NCBI GenBank assembly: GCA_028386065.3
Contig: JAKUCV010000176.1
Location: forward strand, 82,938-146,937
Direction: 5' to 3'
Length of the DNA: 64,000 nucleotides
From: Turnera subulata
Taxonomy: Eukaryota; Streptophyta; Magnoliopsida; Malpighiales; Passifloraceae
Part shown: piece after piece, positions 46,092 to 58,146 of the stretch
Layout of the letters: each line of letters begins with the position of its first letter
How positions within the stretch are numbered: the stretch's first letter is position 1
Position numbers and translations under genes: made by a program
Notes under the pieces: model-generated
Told to the model about the DNA's origin: nothing
Seen by the model: only the letters and a program-made list of their open reading frames with translations
Database searches by the model: none

Positions 46092-47537
46092 CTAAAGCAC
46101 TATCCTCAAATACTCCTCATGTTCCTCCTTGCTCTTAGAGTAAATGAGGATATCGTCGATGAAGACCACAACAAACTTATCCAAAAACTCGTTCAAGACC
46201 AAGTACATCAAGCAAATGAACACTGCTGGTGCATTGGTCAATCCGAACGGTACTACTGTGAACTCGAAATGACCATACCGTGTGCAGAAGGCAGTCTTCG
46301 GTATGTCCTTCTCTGCAATCTTGATCTGGTGATACCCAGACCGAAGATCAATCTTGGAAAATACAATGGCTCCTTGCAACTGATCAAACAAATCATTGAT
46401 CCTAGGCAACGGGTACTTGTTCTTAATAGTCACCTTGTTCAGCTGGTGGTAGTCTACACACATCCGCAAGCTACCATCCTTCTTCTTGACAAACAGAACT
46501 GGTGCACCCCATGGTGAGGTACTGGGTCTGATGAAAACCTTTTCTAACAGCTCATCCAACTGCTTCTTCAGCTCCTGGAGCTCTGTTGGTGCCATCCTGT
46601 ATGGAGCCATCGATATGGGTGTGACTCCTAGCTTCAAGTCGATGGTATACTCAACCTCTCTGCCGGGTGGCAAACCTGGTAGATCATCTGGGAAAACATC
46701 AAGGAACTCCTTCACCACTGATATATCTCCCGGGGTAGGTGGCAAACCTGGCAGATCATCTGGGGAAACATCAAGGAACTCCTTCACCACTGATATATCT
46801 CCCGGGGTAGGATCCCGTGTATCCTCACTTGTGATGTGGTTCAACAAAACATCTGAACCACGCGGCTTCACTCCAAACTTCTGCATAGCAGAGATGCTAC
46901 ACGTAGCAGCAACTCTCCTAATACCGGTTACCAAAACTTGTCGTCCACCACCGGAAGTCAGCAGCACTTCCTTGGTCCGACAGTTCACCATGGCATTATA
47001 CCTTGACAACCAATCCATCCCTAGGATTATGTCAAATCCCCCCATGTTCATCACGACCAAACGTGCTAAGAAAACCTCGTCATCATTTGAAAGGAGAGCA
47101 TCCTTGCATACTTGTGTTAATCTCACCACTATGCCCGCGGGTAACCTAACCCTCAACGGACATGCTAAACTCTCTTCCTTACAGCTATGTTGTAGAGCAA
47201 AGCTCTGAGCGATAAAAGAATGTGTGGCACCAGGATCAATCAAAGTGTATGCAATACTACCGAAAGCTGTAAAGGTACCTGCAATAACATCAGCATTCTC
47301 GAGATCATCCTCAGCCGTGATCACAAATGCCCTCGGAGTGGCTGCACTCTGGTTCATAGCTGACTGTGTCCAAGTAGGAGCAGCTCCTCGTCCATGGCCT
47401 CGGCCAACTCCAGAACCACTGGGTACGCTGGCCACTGATGCTTGTATAGTGTGAGCAGGAACAGCAACTCCAGATCTTCCCAACCTAGGACATGAAATCC
47501 TGTAATGCCCAACTTCATTGCACTCAAAGCACCTCAC
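46092..47537 (-). pseudogene. Gypsy zinc knuckle, protease and reverse transcriptase
   Basis: 481 open codons. It begins in the gag zinc knuckle [14 protein letters not shown] (CX2CX4HX4C intact). The protease has [13 protein letters not shown], with Pro in place of the Ser usual in D-S-G-A, and [17 protein letters not shown] follows: [93 protein letters not shown] and the catalytic [14 protein letters not shown] 72-bp tandem duplication (46666-46809) repeats [11 protein letters not shown](S/F)PDDLPGLPP just upstream of RT. It is part of one continuous gag-pol frame from 48524. Confidence 0.92.
46666..46809 (-). repeat. 72-bp in-frame tandem duplication in pol
   Basis: Two 72-bp units (46666-46737, 46738-46809), differing at a few bases, encode the same 24 residues twice. 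Most related pols have the DISVV(K/R)EF segment once. The frame is kept, so the duplication may predate loss of function. Confidence 0.9.
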
Positions 47538-48524
47538 CCTAGTCAGAGGAGGTCTAGGGCGAGTGTCTCCAGATGAAGTCCCTCCAGAATGGGTCTAAGA
47601 ACTCCCACGACTGTTGTTGTAGCTGTTGCTCCATCCTCGACCCTGAGATACTGGCATGGATTAAGTCTGTCCATACCCTAACCTGTTACCGGTGCTCTGG
47701 AACCTCTTCTTCTGATTCCCAACATTCTGTGCAGATTTCCTCTTCCGGACTTCTTCCATCTCTCTCTCGTTCCCCATCCAGATAACTTCTGCTCGAATAG
47801 CATCTGCAAGCATATCCTGATAAGTCTTATAAACTTTGCATCTCATGATTGTCTGGATGCAGGATCGCAAACCATCCTAGAAACGCTTGCATCTGGCCTC
47901 AGGTGTGGACACATACTCCGATGCATAGATGGATAAGCGATCAAACTGGATCTCATAGTCGTTCATCGACTGTCTGATTCACTGTCGTAGACTCAGTAAT
48001 TCTCGCTTGAGCTGGTCTTGGTAAACATCTGTGGCAAACTTCCTCCGAAACATCTCACTAAACTGTGCCCAGGGCATGGTGACTGGTTTCACCAGGTCAC
48101 GTGTTGCCGAATCCCACCAATCCACAGCAACATTGCGAAACATGGATGCAACACACCTAGCCTACCTATCGTCTGTGCATCTCAGCTTCAATATCACTCG
48201 GTGAGCTTGACGAAGCCATTCATCAGTTGCTTGTGGGTTAGTAACCCTTGTAAAGGCATCTAGACCTAGCTTGGACAGCTTGGTGTAAATAGGGTCCTCA
48301 ACAGGTCCTTGATTCTCCTGTTCACGAGCTTCCCTGGCCTCCAAACTGGCATCCCTAGCATCCTGACGCTGTAAAATCTGCGGCATGGTGTGCATCATCT
48401 GCGTGGTGTCCGCTGGTACAACCGTGGGTACTTGTCCACCCACGACTGGTTGCGGCTGGTCGACCGATACTTGGTCATCTTCCAAACGCTGCTCAGCATG
48501 CTGGTTTCCTCCTACCGAATCCAT
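47538..48524 (-). pseudogene. Gypsy gag
   Basis: ATG at 48524 lies about 107 bp after the primer site. The N-terminal part is Gln/Asp-rich; the retrotransposon gag core follows: FTRVTNPQATDEWLRQAHRV, AVDWWDSA, VTMPWAQFSEMFRRKF, DQLKRELLSLRQ and MNDYEIQFDRLSIYA. Five in-frame stops (48159-48161, 47979-47981, 47877-47879, 47658-47660, 47595-47597) interrupt it, but no frameshift: every open piece shares the frame of protease and RT. The protein would form the particle; it is not translatable beyond residue 121. Confidence 0.9.
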
Positions 48525-48630
48525 TCATACCTATATGAGAGTGTATGCATGCGTGTTATGCCAAGAGAATGACCAGACTATGCACATATAGGCAACAAAC
48601 AAGCACAATTATCACCCTAAAGACCTACTG

Positions 48631-48645
48631 CCTGCTCCGCTACCA
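48631..48645 (-). other. Primer-binding site, tRNA-Met type
   Basis: The minus strand reads TGGTAGCGGAGCAGG three bases after the 5' LTR end (CGCTTCA), matching the initiator tRNA-Met complement TGGTATCAGAGC at 10 of 12 positions. The same variant is used by the non-autonomous element at 5125. Confidence 0.8.
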
Positions 48646-48648
48646 AAC

Positions 48649-51549
48649 TGAAGCGCCCCGACCCGGATTTACTGTACACAGTAAACTCGTGCCAGAACTG
48701 TTCTTACTACAGTAGCAGACAGTACATACAATATAAAATATAGTACAAGCAAATCCAGATACATCATCCGTCACTCGATCCCGGGGACCATTATTCAAGC
48801 CACAACAGCAGTAGCAGAAAACATATGATACAACAGCACATAAAATACAACAACATATAATAATCAGCAGCAGAGGACTTAGAATGAGATGCAGCGGAGG
48901 TATGGATCCGGAGTCTGGTGGAGTAGAAACAGCAGCTGGCCGAACCACGTACCTGTACTACGAGCAACTCATCCTACGGGATGAAACCCTGCAGGCAAGG
49001 GGTGAGTCCAAAGTGCTCACCAACGAAGGATAAACAGTAATATGCAGGCAACACAATACTTTCGAAATAAAATTCCAGCAAAAGACATAACAGAGAAACA
49101 ACCAGAATATAACTGAGCCAAGACCAAGTGAAAATTTATTATTACTAATTTTATCTTTCGGGGCCCTGTCACTGGACAAGCTAGGGTCGTACCTGGTTAT
49201 TAACATGTTCTGGATGCTAGATCAAATCCAAGAGAGCCCAGGGATCGACATCCCAAAAATATAGATCCCAGGGATAGACATCCGAAAAATATAATCACGG
49301 GATAGACATCCCAAGCATAGACATGCTTATCACGAGTAACCCAGATCATAGCCACCACAAAACAGTTTCTAACCATCTAGTCGTACCACTACTTTCCTAG
49401 TGACAAATAAGTTGTCAACACAACTTCCAATTATCCAATTATCTCATCATATCAGTTTATCCACATTCAACAAATCAACAACAACAGCAATAGTACCACA
49501 ATCAAACTCAATTGGCTTAGCAGTTCAATCAGGCAAAATAATCACAGATAAACAAACACAGCATCATGTGCAACATATCAAAGGTTATCCATCCTCACCT
49601 TAACCGATTTCCCTACTCCTGAAAGTCCTCAAATTGTCCCAGCTCCGGTTCCTCGGGATACAGTTCATTATCAGCTCCTATATAGCAAATAATAGCACAT
49701 ACTCACATAAGATGCACATAAATGCAAATGATGCCATACCGTAAAAATAAAACCTAAACTGGTTCGTTTACGTCCAGGTGAAACCCCATTATCATCATCA
49801 TTCACCATTTATTTTCCAAGTGCCAAAAACACACTATACTTATACCCAGTTATTATTCTGGTACATACTTTGTTAATACCCTTTTCAAAATATTTGATAA
49901 AAATAATTATTGCTATCACTTATTTTCTTTTCCAAAAAAAAATCATAATTATCATAAAATAATCTTTTTTTTAGAATTAGTCACACCTATATATTTTCTG
50001 GTATACTTTGATCATATCCTTACTAAAATATCTTTCATAACGTTATTTATATACATATATATTTTTCCCAAATTATTCCCGTGTGCATAAGTATTAATTA
50101 TTTTCCATATCTCATATTTTCCCAAAATATATCTATAATTTAATTTTCCAATATAACCATATTATTTATATGTGTCAGATTTTATTTTATTATTATTTTT
50201 TTTAATCTTGGACTGGGCCGTTTGGGCCGTGAACAGTGCTGTCCAGCCCACTACATGGAGCCCAGACAGGCCCACGCAGCAGGCCCAGCGCGCAGTAGCC
50301 CAACAGAGCCACCAGCCCAACCCAAGTTCAAGTCCAGCCACTCAAACTCACAGCCCAGCTCTAAACTAACCAACCCAACCCATACCAAGCCCAAGCGAAA
50401 GCCCAACATGCCAACCCAACCCAAGATCCATATCCTTCCAACCCAGGTCAACCCGCGACCCAACACAAAGGAGCGGGTCAGGCTCGACCCATCCTGGTCA
50501 TCCCCAACCATAAACGGGTCTGCAGCTCACCTTGTGTGGTTGCAGACGGCAGTGGCGCGACGACGAGGCACGAGACGGGCGGCAGGATGAACGGCGAGGG
50601 CGACAGCAAGTGGCGGGGAGAGGTGCGCGGAAAGGAGGCTCGGCTGCGGTGGCTTGTGACGGCGACGAGCAGAAGAGGGAGGGCGGCCGTCGGGTTTCCA
50701 GCTGCAGTGGGCGCGTCCGGCGGCGAGGCAGGTGGTGGATCGTGCGGCGCAGTTGTGGCGGCAGTGGGTCGTCTTGCGTCGGCTGCGTCGCGTGAGGAGG
50801 AACGGTTGCGGCCGACAATGGCGAGGAGAAGTAACGGCGAGCGAGGGAAGAGACGGACGGTTGCTAGTCGTCTCAGTCTTCGTGCTGCAGCGAGGAGACA
50901 GATCTGCAGGTGGAGGTCGTCTGGTGGCGGCGTCTCGAAGCGAGGAGTAGGTGGTGGTGGTTGCGTGCGTGGAGAGGGAGAAGGGGTGGTGGTGGCCGGC
51001 GGTCTCGGTTGTGTGTTGTGTTTAGTATTATTTTTTTTAGGTAGTATGTAGGAGGTGATGTAGGGATACTAGGCAGGTCGTTTGCAGAGGAAATGTAGGT
51101 GATGGTCTTTTTTTTGCAGGTGAAGCAGTGGTAGAGGAAAAAGGCAGAAAAGATAAAGCAGGCATGGCACAGCATCACAGACAAAATTTCACAAGCGCAT
51201 AGAAAACAAATCACGAGCTGCACAGGGGAAAGGCGGCTGCGTGACTCAATCATGCTGTTGTGTCCCGTCCGGACCAGAAAATAACTGTAATGCCCCCTTG
51301 ACTTAATTTCTGGCCCGATAATTCGAGGTTAAACCTGACTTTTCTTAAGATTCCTGGACCCCAAAAATACCAACTCTGGTCCGAAAAATCCGCTGAAAAA
51401 TCGGGAACGTGGGGTAAGGGTCGGTTTCAGAATCCGATGCATAATTTACCCTGAAATAATTACCCAAGATTAATTTCATAAGGTAAATTACTGTACAAAG
51501 CTTTTTTTACAGCCCCGGTAAAAACATAAATTTTACCCGGGCCGTTACA
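48649..51549 (-). repeat. 5' LTR of the Gypsy element, complete
   Basis: 2901 bp, TGTAACGGCC to GGGGCGCTTCA on the minus strand. It has the same architecture as 42271-45050 and 53658-56594: short direct repeats near 49240-49330, a T-rich block, a GC-rich block (50480-51010) and a conserved stretch before the end. Candidate donor sites on the minus strand (AAG/GTGAGG near 49595, AAG/GTGAGC near 50530) are shared with the other copies. Confidence 0.92.
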
Positions 51550-52281
51550 AATAATGTTATAAAATAATTTTATAAATTTTATAAATAGAAGTGTTTAAGT
51601 TGCAAACACATAGTTTATTGTAGTTTTGTAAAAAACGATGTGGTTTCAACTGCGCTTATAGAAAATTGCTAACTAGTTAATAGGCACATAAAAATATAAT
51701 TTAGAATTTAGAGTGTTACAAGACTACGAAGGTATGATTAGTCGATTACTTATTTATCAAGCTAATAGGAAAAGAAAGTAAAGAAGAAAAAATCCCAAAA
51801 CTAAGAAACTAAGAGTATAACATTGGTAACAGTAATATATTATGTGTATTAAAATAATCTTACATATTGATTTACTCTTCTACTATTTGGTGAATATATA
51901 ATTATTATAAGTTATTTTGAATTCATTATCAAGGAGTCTCTTTTATGTATATTTTATGGTTGAATTATTTTTTCTCATATTTCTCTAATTCAGTATGAAA
52001 TTTATGTATTATATGTATGTTATTTGTATATTTGGTTTAGTTTTTAAATTATTTTTCCAACTATGGTTTTATGAAAATTCCGAAAATCCAAAAAATCGAT
52101 ATTCCGTAGAGATCCAAAAATCCGTAAAATCCGTACCGAAATTATGGTCTCCAAAACCTATGGAGCTCCGAGAATTACAAATGGAGTGGAGTACCGTAAG
52201 ATAGGATCCAAAACATTTGGAACTCCGTTCCGAGACTGGTATTTGGTACAGAGACTGTACGTGCTCACCCCTAAATAGAAT

Positions 52282-53657
52282 GGAAGTTGAATATGTTACA
52301 TTTTCACGATCGCTATTTTATCTCTTCTCTAGAAGACGAGAAAAGTAAAATAAAATCATTTCTCACTTGTCACCACCCTCTGCACTTGGAATCATACAGA
52401 TAAATTTGAGGACACTATTGATTTTCTTTCATATATGTTAAACAGTTTCTGTGTCTCTAGGTATTCAATTAAGAGTGATGATGCATTAATCATTAGGAAA
52501 TTGCAATGAAGTTGCGCTGGATAGACTAACCTATCTCCCAACCAATTTGACATTTGTTGTACCAAAAATTTGTCAGTCATAATATTCTTGACCAAAATCC
52601 ATTTCTTGAGATCTACATATAGGACACTTCCCTAAATTTCTGCAATTTTTTTTTCCCAAATCATTTGTTGCTGGTTTGGCTCTCTATACATGCAAAAGTC
52701 AACACATATTAAACAAAGATAATGCGACCCACATGTAAGAGTAATCACACAATCAGAACCTGAATATTTTGATAAACAAGGAATCGAATTGTGATTAGGA
52801 AATAGGTGTCTACCCAGTATATATATTCTTTGAAAGAAAATGAAGTTGAATTTTGGGCAAACAAAACAGAAAAAAAAATCCATCTATCTATTATATATAT
52901 TTAAAGCTGTATCTCTCATCAGGTTTTGACACATAGAATTTTTGGAGTCTTACTTTATTCCCATGTGGAGGCTTTGGGAGTCTTTCTTTATTGACATGTG
53001 GAAAATTATAGGCGTAGTTTGATTGGCCATAATGACAAATATAATTATTTCAGAGTAACCTCATCTTAATTATACTCTTTTAAAAAAAATTCCAGTCACG
53101 CCCAAATTGTTCAAAAGAAAATTCGCACAGAAGTATTATTTCTTTTTTCCCATTAAACTAATAATTGGTTATAATAATAAACATAATTATCCAAGAGTTT
53201 CTAATCAATTATGATAAGAATAAAACTTTTTTATTAGTTATGTCATTGATTTGAAAACAAAAATTATCGTCATTGTATTTTCAATATTAAAAAATATACA
53301 CACACCATATATATATATATTAATATATTATTCTTATATATATATATTATGTGATTTACTCTATTATTATTATCTGATAAGAATTATATTACCTTAGATT
53401 GATAAACTTTACAATTGATAAGATAAGATTGTTATTCAGACAAATATAATTATTCCAGAGTAACCTGATCTTAATTATACTCTTTTAAAAAGAATTCCAG
53501 TCACACTCAAATTGTTCAAAAAAAATTCACACGTAGAGGTATTATTACTTTTTTTTTCCATTAAACTGATAATTAGCTATAATAATAAACATAATTATCT
53601 AAAAATTTCTAATCAATTATAATAAGAATAAAATTCTTTTTATTATAACTCTTTTTA
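52282..53657. other. Intergenic DNA with a Helitron-like start and a 200-bp direct repeat
   Basis: No gene seen. TCTATCTATTATATATATTT at 52883, after an A, resembles the 5' end of plant Helitrons. A segment at 53035-53235 is repeated at 53440-53643 (405 bp offset) with small differences. A TA-rich microsatellite lies at 53308-53350. The solo LTR begins immediately after the second repeat copy and its TTTTA duplication. Confidence 0.5.
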
Positions 53658-56594
53658 TGAAGCGCCCCGACCCGTATTTACCGTACAGGGTAAACACGTG
53701 CCGGAACTGTACCTACAACAGTAGCAGACAGTACATACAATGTATAATGCAATACAAGCAACTCCCAAATACAATATTCGTCACCCGATCCCGGGGACCA
53801 TTATTCAATCCATTACACACCAAACTAATCAACAACTGATATAGTACAACAACAACGGCAATCTCATAATAGAAAGACAAGCAGCGGAAGACTAGAATGC
53901 AGATGCAGCGGGGTATGGATCCGGGTCAGGTGGAGTAGTAAGCAGCAGCTAACGAACATCGTACCTGAACTACTATCAACCAAACCTACGGGATGAAACC
54001 CCGCAGGCGAGGGGTGAGTCCGAAGCGCTCACCGACGAAAGATAAACAAAGATATATTCAACCATAATACTTTCGAAATAATCTCGTCAATAACAACAAT
54101 AAGCACAGACAATCACGTCACAAGGAAAACACTATAACATTTATACCAAGACCAAAAGAATGCTTAATTATTTTCTTATTACCAATTTTATCTTCCGGGC
54201 CCCGTCACTAGACAAGCTAGGGTCGTACCTGGTTATTAACTAATTCTGGATGCCAGGCCCCACCACAATCCGGGATCAACATCCCAATATCTCAAATCCG
54301 GGGTCAACACCCCAATATCACAAATCCGGGATCAACATCCCAATATCACAAATCCGGGGTCAACACCCCAACCAACAAACCCTCTGGCAAGACACCACAG
54401 AACTAGTCTCTAACCATCTAGTCGTACCACTACTTTCCAAGTGACAATATAACATCATCAACTCAATTTTCCAGTTCAATCCATTACTCTTTCATCATTT
54501 TCCTCAATTTCTATTATCTCAGATTAATCCAAATTTCATTCAATCAACAATCACCAATCTTTCACACTAACAGACCAACAAAATTTCCATCACAGCATAT
54601 ACAAAACTAACACATTTCTACAGCAGCATCAACATTTCCACAGCAATCATGTAACAGTCAATAATTATTCTAGCAGATCAATCTAGCAACAGATTACACA
54701 AACAACTAAGGAACAAGCACAGCATTACGGGCACATATCAGGGTTTATCTATCCTCACCTTAGCCGATATCAAGTTTGGAACTGTCCAACTGACTCCAAG
54801 TCCGGCTCCTCAGGTATCAGCTCGTTATCAACTCCTATATCAACAAATAATATGCACAAATAAGTGGTATGCAATGTCATGCTACTACTGTATTTACGAA
54901 AATTTAAATACGGACTTGTCTCGGTTACTTCCCCGGGTTATCTCTATCGTCATCCTATTTCACCATTTTCTTCCCGGTGTCTAAATAATACTATCCTTAT
55001 ACCTATACTTACTTCCAAGTATTATTCCGGTGCGTATCTACTTGATAATACCCTTTCCAATTTATTTCTGCAAGTATGTATTTCCCAAAATATTTGTTGA
55101 GAATAATTATTATTTACCATCCACATACTCCAAAATAAATACTTCCTCACATGGTATACCTTATATCTTCCAAAATTTTAATTACTATCACCGTTATTAT
55201 TATTATTTCCATGATCTTCTCCTTAATTTATTTATTCTATTATCGTTTATCATATTTGTATTTTCCTAGGACACTAATTATTTCCAAGTTATATCTATTT
55301 TATTTCCAGATTGTTGCTTTCCCAAAAATACATCCCTTTTATAGTTTTTTTTTCCAATTAATTCCTTTTTCCAGAATTTTTAAACCTATTTCTGTTATTT
55401 ATCTCTTTTTTTTTCTGGACTGGGCCTAAACAGTGCTGGCCCAGCTCAATTACTAAGCCCACACTCAAGCTCACAGCCCAGGCCCATCGTCCAAGGCCCA
55501 GGCGGAAACCCAACAACCCGACCCGCGTGTACTAGCCCATCAGCCACACAGCCCAGGCGCGCATCCGGGTCGACCCGACCCAGAGCCACGGCCCGGCGTG
55601 TGAGACGGGTCGAGTACATCCACGGGTTATTCTCAACCTTTGGATGGCTCACCTCGGGTCTCTTGAACGGCGACGAGCGGCAGCGCAACCAGCGGCGTAG
55701 GGCAAGGCGTCGACGACGGAGAAGGCGGCGAGGCGGCTGGTGGTACTCCCTGTTGCGGCTGTCGACGGCAAGGAAGGGCAGTGGCGTCGGATCCAAGCGG
55801 AGGACCGTCGGGTCCTTGGCTTCCTCCGGCGCGTCAGGAGATGGGGTCGGGCGGCGACGGTCTCCTCGAGTCGGCGGCCGAGTGGAGACAGCGTCGGGGT
55901 GGGTGGTGAGGCGAGACGCGTTGTCGGCGGCGGCGGCGGCTGGGTGGTTTGGTGGCTGCAGGTTCACGGAAAAAGGAAGAAAAGAGAAGAAGAAAGGGGA
56001 AGGGGGCTTGCAAAACGACGGCGTTTTGCCTGGTGGTGAGTGTTTTTTTTTTCTTTTTTTTTTCTCTTTTGGTTTGGTTGGATTTGTGAAGGATGGGGGA
56101 GTATGGGTTGAGGCAGTGATTTGTAGAGCTTGGAGATGTTGATGATGGTTGGTGTGTGTGTTGTTGAGGCAGGAAGAGGAAAAAATAAAGAAATACAGCT
56201 AGTGGGAAACATGCAGTTACTGGTGGTGCACGGGCTGCAAACTGATCATTCACATGCTCACAGTGAATGGCGGCTGCAGCCCCGACACTGTGCAACATGT
56301 GAAGCGGGTTCCGTCCGGACCAGAAAATATCGCTAGTACCCCATTGACTTAATTCCAGGCCCGATAATTCGAGGTTAATCTCGATTTTTCTCGACATTCC
56401 TGGACCCGAAAAATTCCATCTTTGGTCCGAAAATTCCGCAGAAAAATCCCGAGCGTGGGACAGTGCTCGGTTTCGGAATTCGAAGCGTAAATTACCCTGA
56501 AATAATTACACATGATTATTTTTATTTGGAAAATGACTGTACAAAGTGTTTTTACAGTCCCGGTAAAATGTAAATTTTTACCCAGGCTGTTACA
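53658..56594 (-). mobile_element. Solo LTR related to the Gypsy element
   Basis: 2937 bp with the same ends as the Gypsy LTRs (minus strand TGTAACAGCC to GGGGCGCTTCA) and an exact 5-bp duplication TTTTA (53653-53657, 56595-56599). No interior is present: the product of recombination between two LTRs of one insertion. It is clearly diverged from the copies at 42271 and 48649, so it belongs to another subfamily or an older insertion. It holds a 28-bp tandem repeat (54267-54378) and a GC-rich block (55600-55960) whose readings on both strands have no domain. Confidence 0.93.
54267..54378. repeat. 28-bp tandem repeat in the solo LTR
   Basis: AATCCGGG(A/G)TCAACA(T/C)CCC units start at 54267, 54295, 54323 and 54351, exactly 28 bp apart. 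GGGATCAACATCCC and GGGGTCAACACCCC variants alternate, each with self-complementary ends that change together. Related but less regular repeats occur in the other two LTRs. Confidence 0.9.
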
Positions 56595-56599
56595 TTTTA

Positions 56600-58047
56600 T
56601 TTATCAAAATTAATTAAAAAGCAAGTTCGTGGAACCTACAGTGAAGAAGAAGCTGACAACATTCTTACAATAAAACCCACCCATCAACTAAATCCCAAAG
56701 ACGCACGATCACATAATTGATAATTCTTCCCTCCCTTAGATTATGGAAGTCCCCATGTGAGAACCGTGAATTATTGGAAAACAATGCTTTTGTCCTTTGT
56801 TTGGCTCTATGCGATTAGCACATCTCCTCTTTTCTTTACTCCTAACACGTGTGACCCCCTTTTCCTCTGCAATTTCATTAGCTTTATAGAGAAAAGGCCT
56901 CAGCTTTATTAACTAACAACTCATTACACTCTACACCATATGGCTACCAATACCATTATATATAGTAGTTATTATGGTCCTCATTATGCAAGGATATAAT
57001 ATCCTCCTCACAACAGTACAAGCAAGGACAGTCTTTTTTTTCCATTTTATTATCATAGTTGGCACTTTTTGGAGAAATTTAATTAAGGGATGGAGAGTTC
57101 TTTTACCATTTCCTTTATGCAGATGGAATGGAATGTTCTGTACATTATACATGTCATTCCTTCATACCTTAACATGAAGGCATGCCATCTTCTTCATTAT
57201 AATGCTTTTGGATTACTTATTGCTTCATATAAAAGAAACACTCTTCAACAAGCCAACAGTGCCTTAGAAATTGAGGAACTCTGAATGTTTCAAAAATGGG
57301 AATCCTTAATAAGATATAGGTAAAAGTAGCATAATGCCTTCAAAATCCGGAATTCATGCACAAATTGTGGTGGAATAAATTCCCTTCCCACTTTATTAAA
57401 ATAGATGTGCATAGGTTGCAGCATAAATTCATTGGATTGAGCACTACTAGAACTTATTTACTTTCCAATAAAGAAAGACAGAAATTAATCATATTAAAAA
57501 AATAGCTTGAAATATCTTACCTCTCTTATTTTTCCTATAAACTCTTTTTTATAAATTTTCAATCCAATATGCATGGTTTTGTTCCGACTAATCTGGATAG
57601 ACCCGGATTAGGCATCCGGTTGTGGTGTGTAAGTATCCTAGTAAGAATTTTCATTTTCAACATATAGAAAGACTCAATACTCAAATTCAAATTCGAGATC
57701 TCAAATCGCTTAACACTTGGACAAATCAACTTGGTTAAGTTCAAAAAAAAAAAAATCAACTTGGTTTTTGCCACAAATTCTTGGATAAACAGTAGGAGCT
57801 GTGCGCACTAGGAGTGTAAAGAAAACACTTCGCAAAACAGTGTTACATCACTTGTTCTTTTTCTTTTTCCAAATTTAGCCTGGACCAATGAGTCCAATCG
57901 TACACTACCAAACTGGACAAATCTGTAAAACCAAACAATCGCCATCACTAGAAGACGAGAAACCCCCAGACTAAAAATGCAAAAGAAGCCAAAACCAAAA
58001 GCCAAATTAAAACAGAAACAAAAGCAAAAAAACAGAAAAAAAACCAC
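56600..58047. other. Intergenic DNA upstream of the kinase gene
   Basis: AT-rich, about 1.45 kb, with no recognisable gene or element. Readings at 56974-57177 and 57808-58047 have no domain. It probably contains the distal promoter of the kinase gene; I see no specific site that I would name. Confidence 0.6.
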
Positions 58048-58055
58048 CTATAAAT
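58048..58055 (+). promoter_or_regulatory. Core promoter of the kinase gene
   Basis: CTATAAAT lies 92 bp before the ATG. A CT-rich patch (CATATCTCTCTCTCTGCCCC, 58084-58103), typical of plant transcription starts and leaders, follows about 30 bp downstream. Confidence 0.65.
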
Positions 58056-58146
58056 CCCAAAAATCACCTCCCTCCTCGGTTCCATATCTCTCTCTCTGCC
58101 CCTCTCTAAACTTACACCCTCCACCCCATCTCCCTCTTTTTAAAGA

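Larger units (their letters stand above)
42271..51549 (-). mobile_element. Chromovirus-like Gypsy element, integrase deleted
   Basis: The minus strand runs TGTAACGGCC (51549) to GGGGCGCTTCA (42271), flanked by AATAA duplications (42266-42270, 51550-51554). In element order: 5' LTR 51549-48649, Met-type primer site, fused gag-protease-RT-RNase H frame 48524-45132, then a deletion that removed integrase, the purine tract and the first about 133 bp of the 3' LTR (45050-42271). Lineage is inferred from the single fused gag-pol frame, the primer site and pol similarity to Tekay/Del; a chromodomain cannot be checked because the C-terminal region is gone. It is inserted in a hAT element. Confidence 0.92.
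41788..52273. mobile_element. hAT element split by a Gypsy element
   Basis: Termini TAGGGGTGAGCA (41788) and TGCTCACCCCTA (52273) are perfect 12-bp inverted repeats flanked by an exact 8-bp duplication AATAGAAT (41780-41787, 52274-52281), diagnostic of hAT. Without the Gypsy insertion the element is 41788-42270 plus 51555-52273, about 1.2 kb, with no transposase, hence non-autonomous. Subterminal regions are rich in AAATCCGTA and TCCGAAC motifs on both sides, and GGAGCTCCGAGA occurs near both ends. Confidence 0.9.

Noticed and set aside
46119..47454. Plus-strand ORFs opposite Gypsy pol (132 and 240 codons)
   Set aside because: Antisense shadows of protease/RT; no domain.
41788..52273. A single giant hAT element with cargo genes
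   Set aside because: The interior 42271-51549 has its own LTRs and AATAA duplication, so it is a later retroelement insertion, not hAT cargo.
55446..56397. ORFs of 173-187 codons on both strands of the solo LTR
   Set aside because: They overlap one another on opposite strands, consist of Arg/Pro/Gly-rich low complexity and have no domain; typical of GC-rich LTR sequence.
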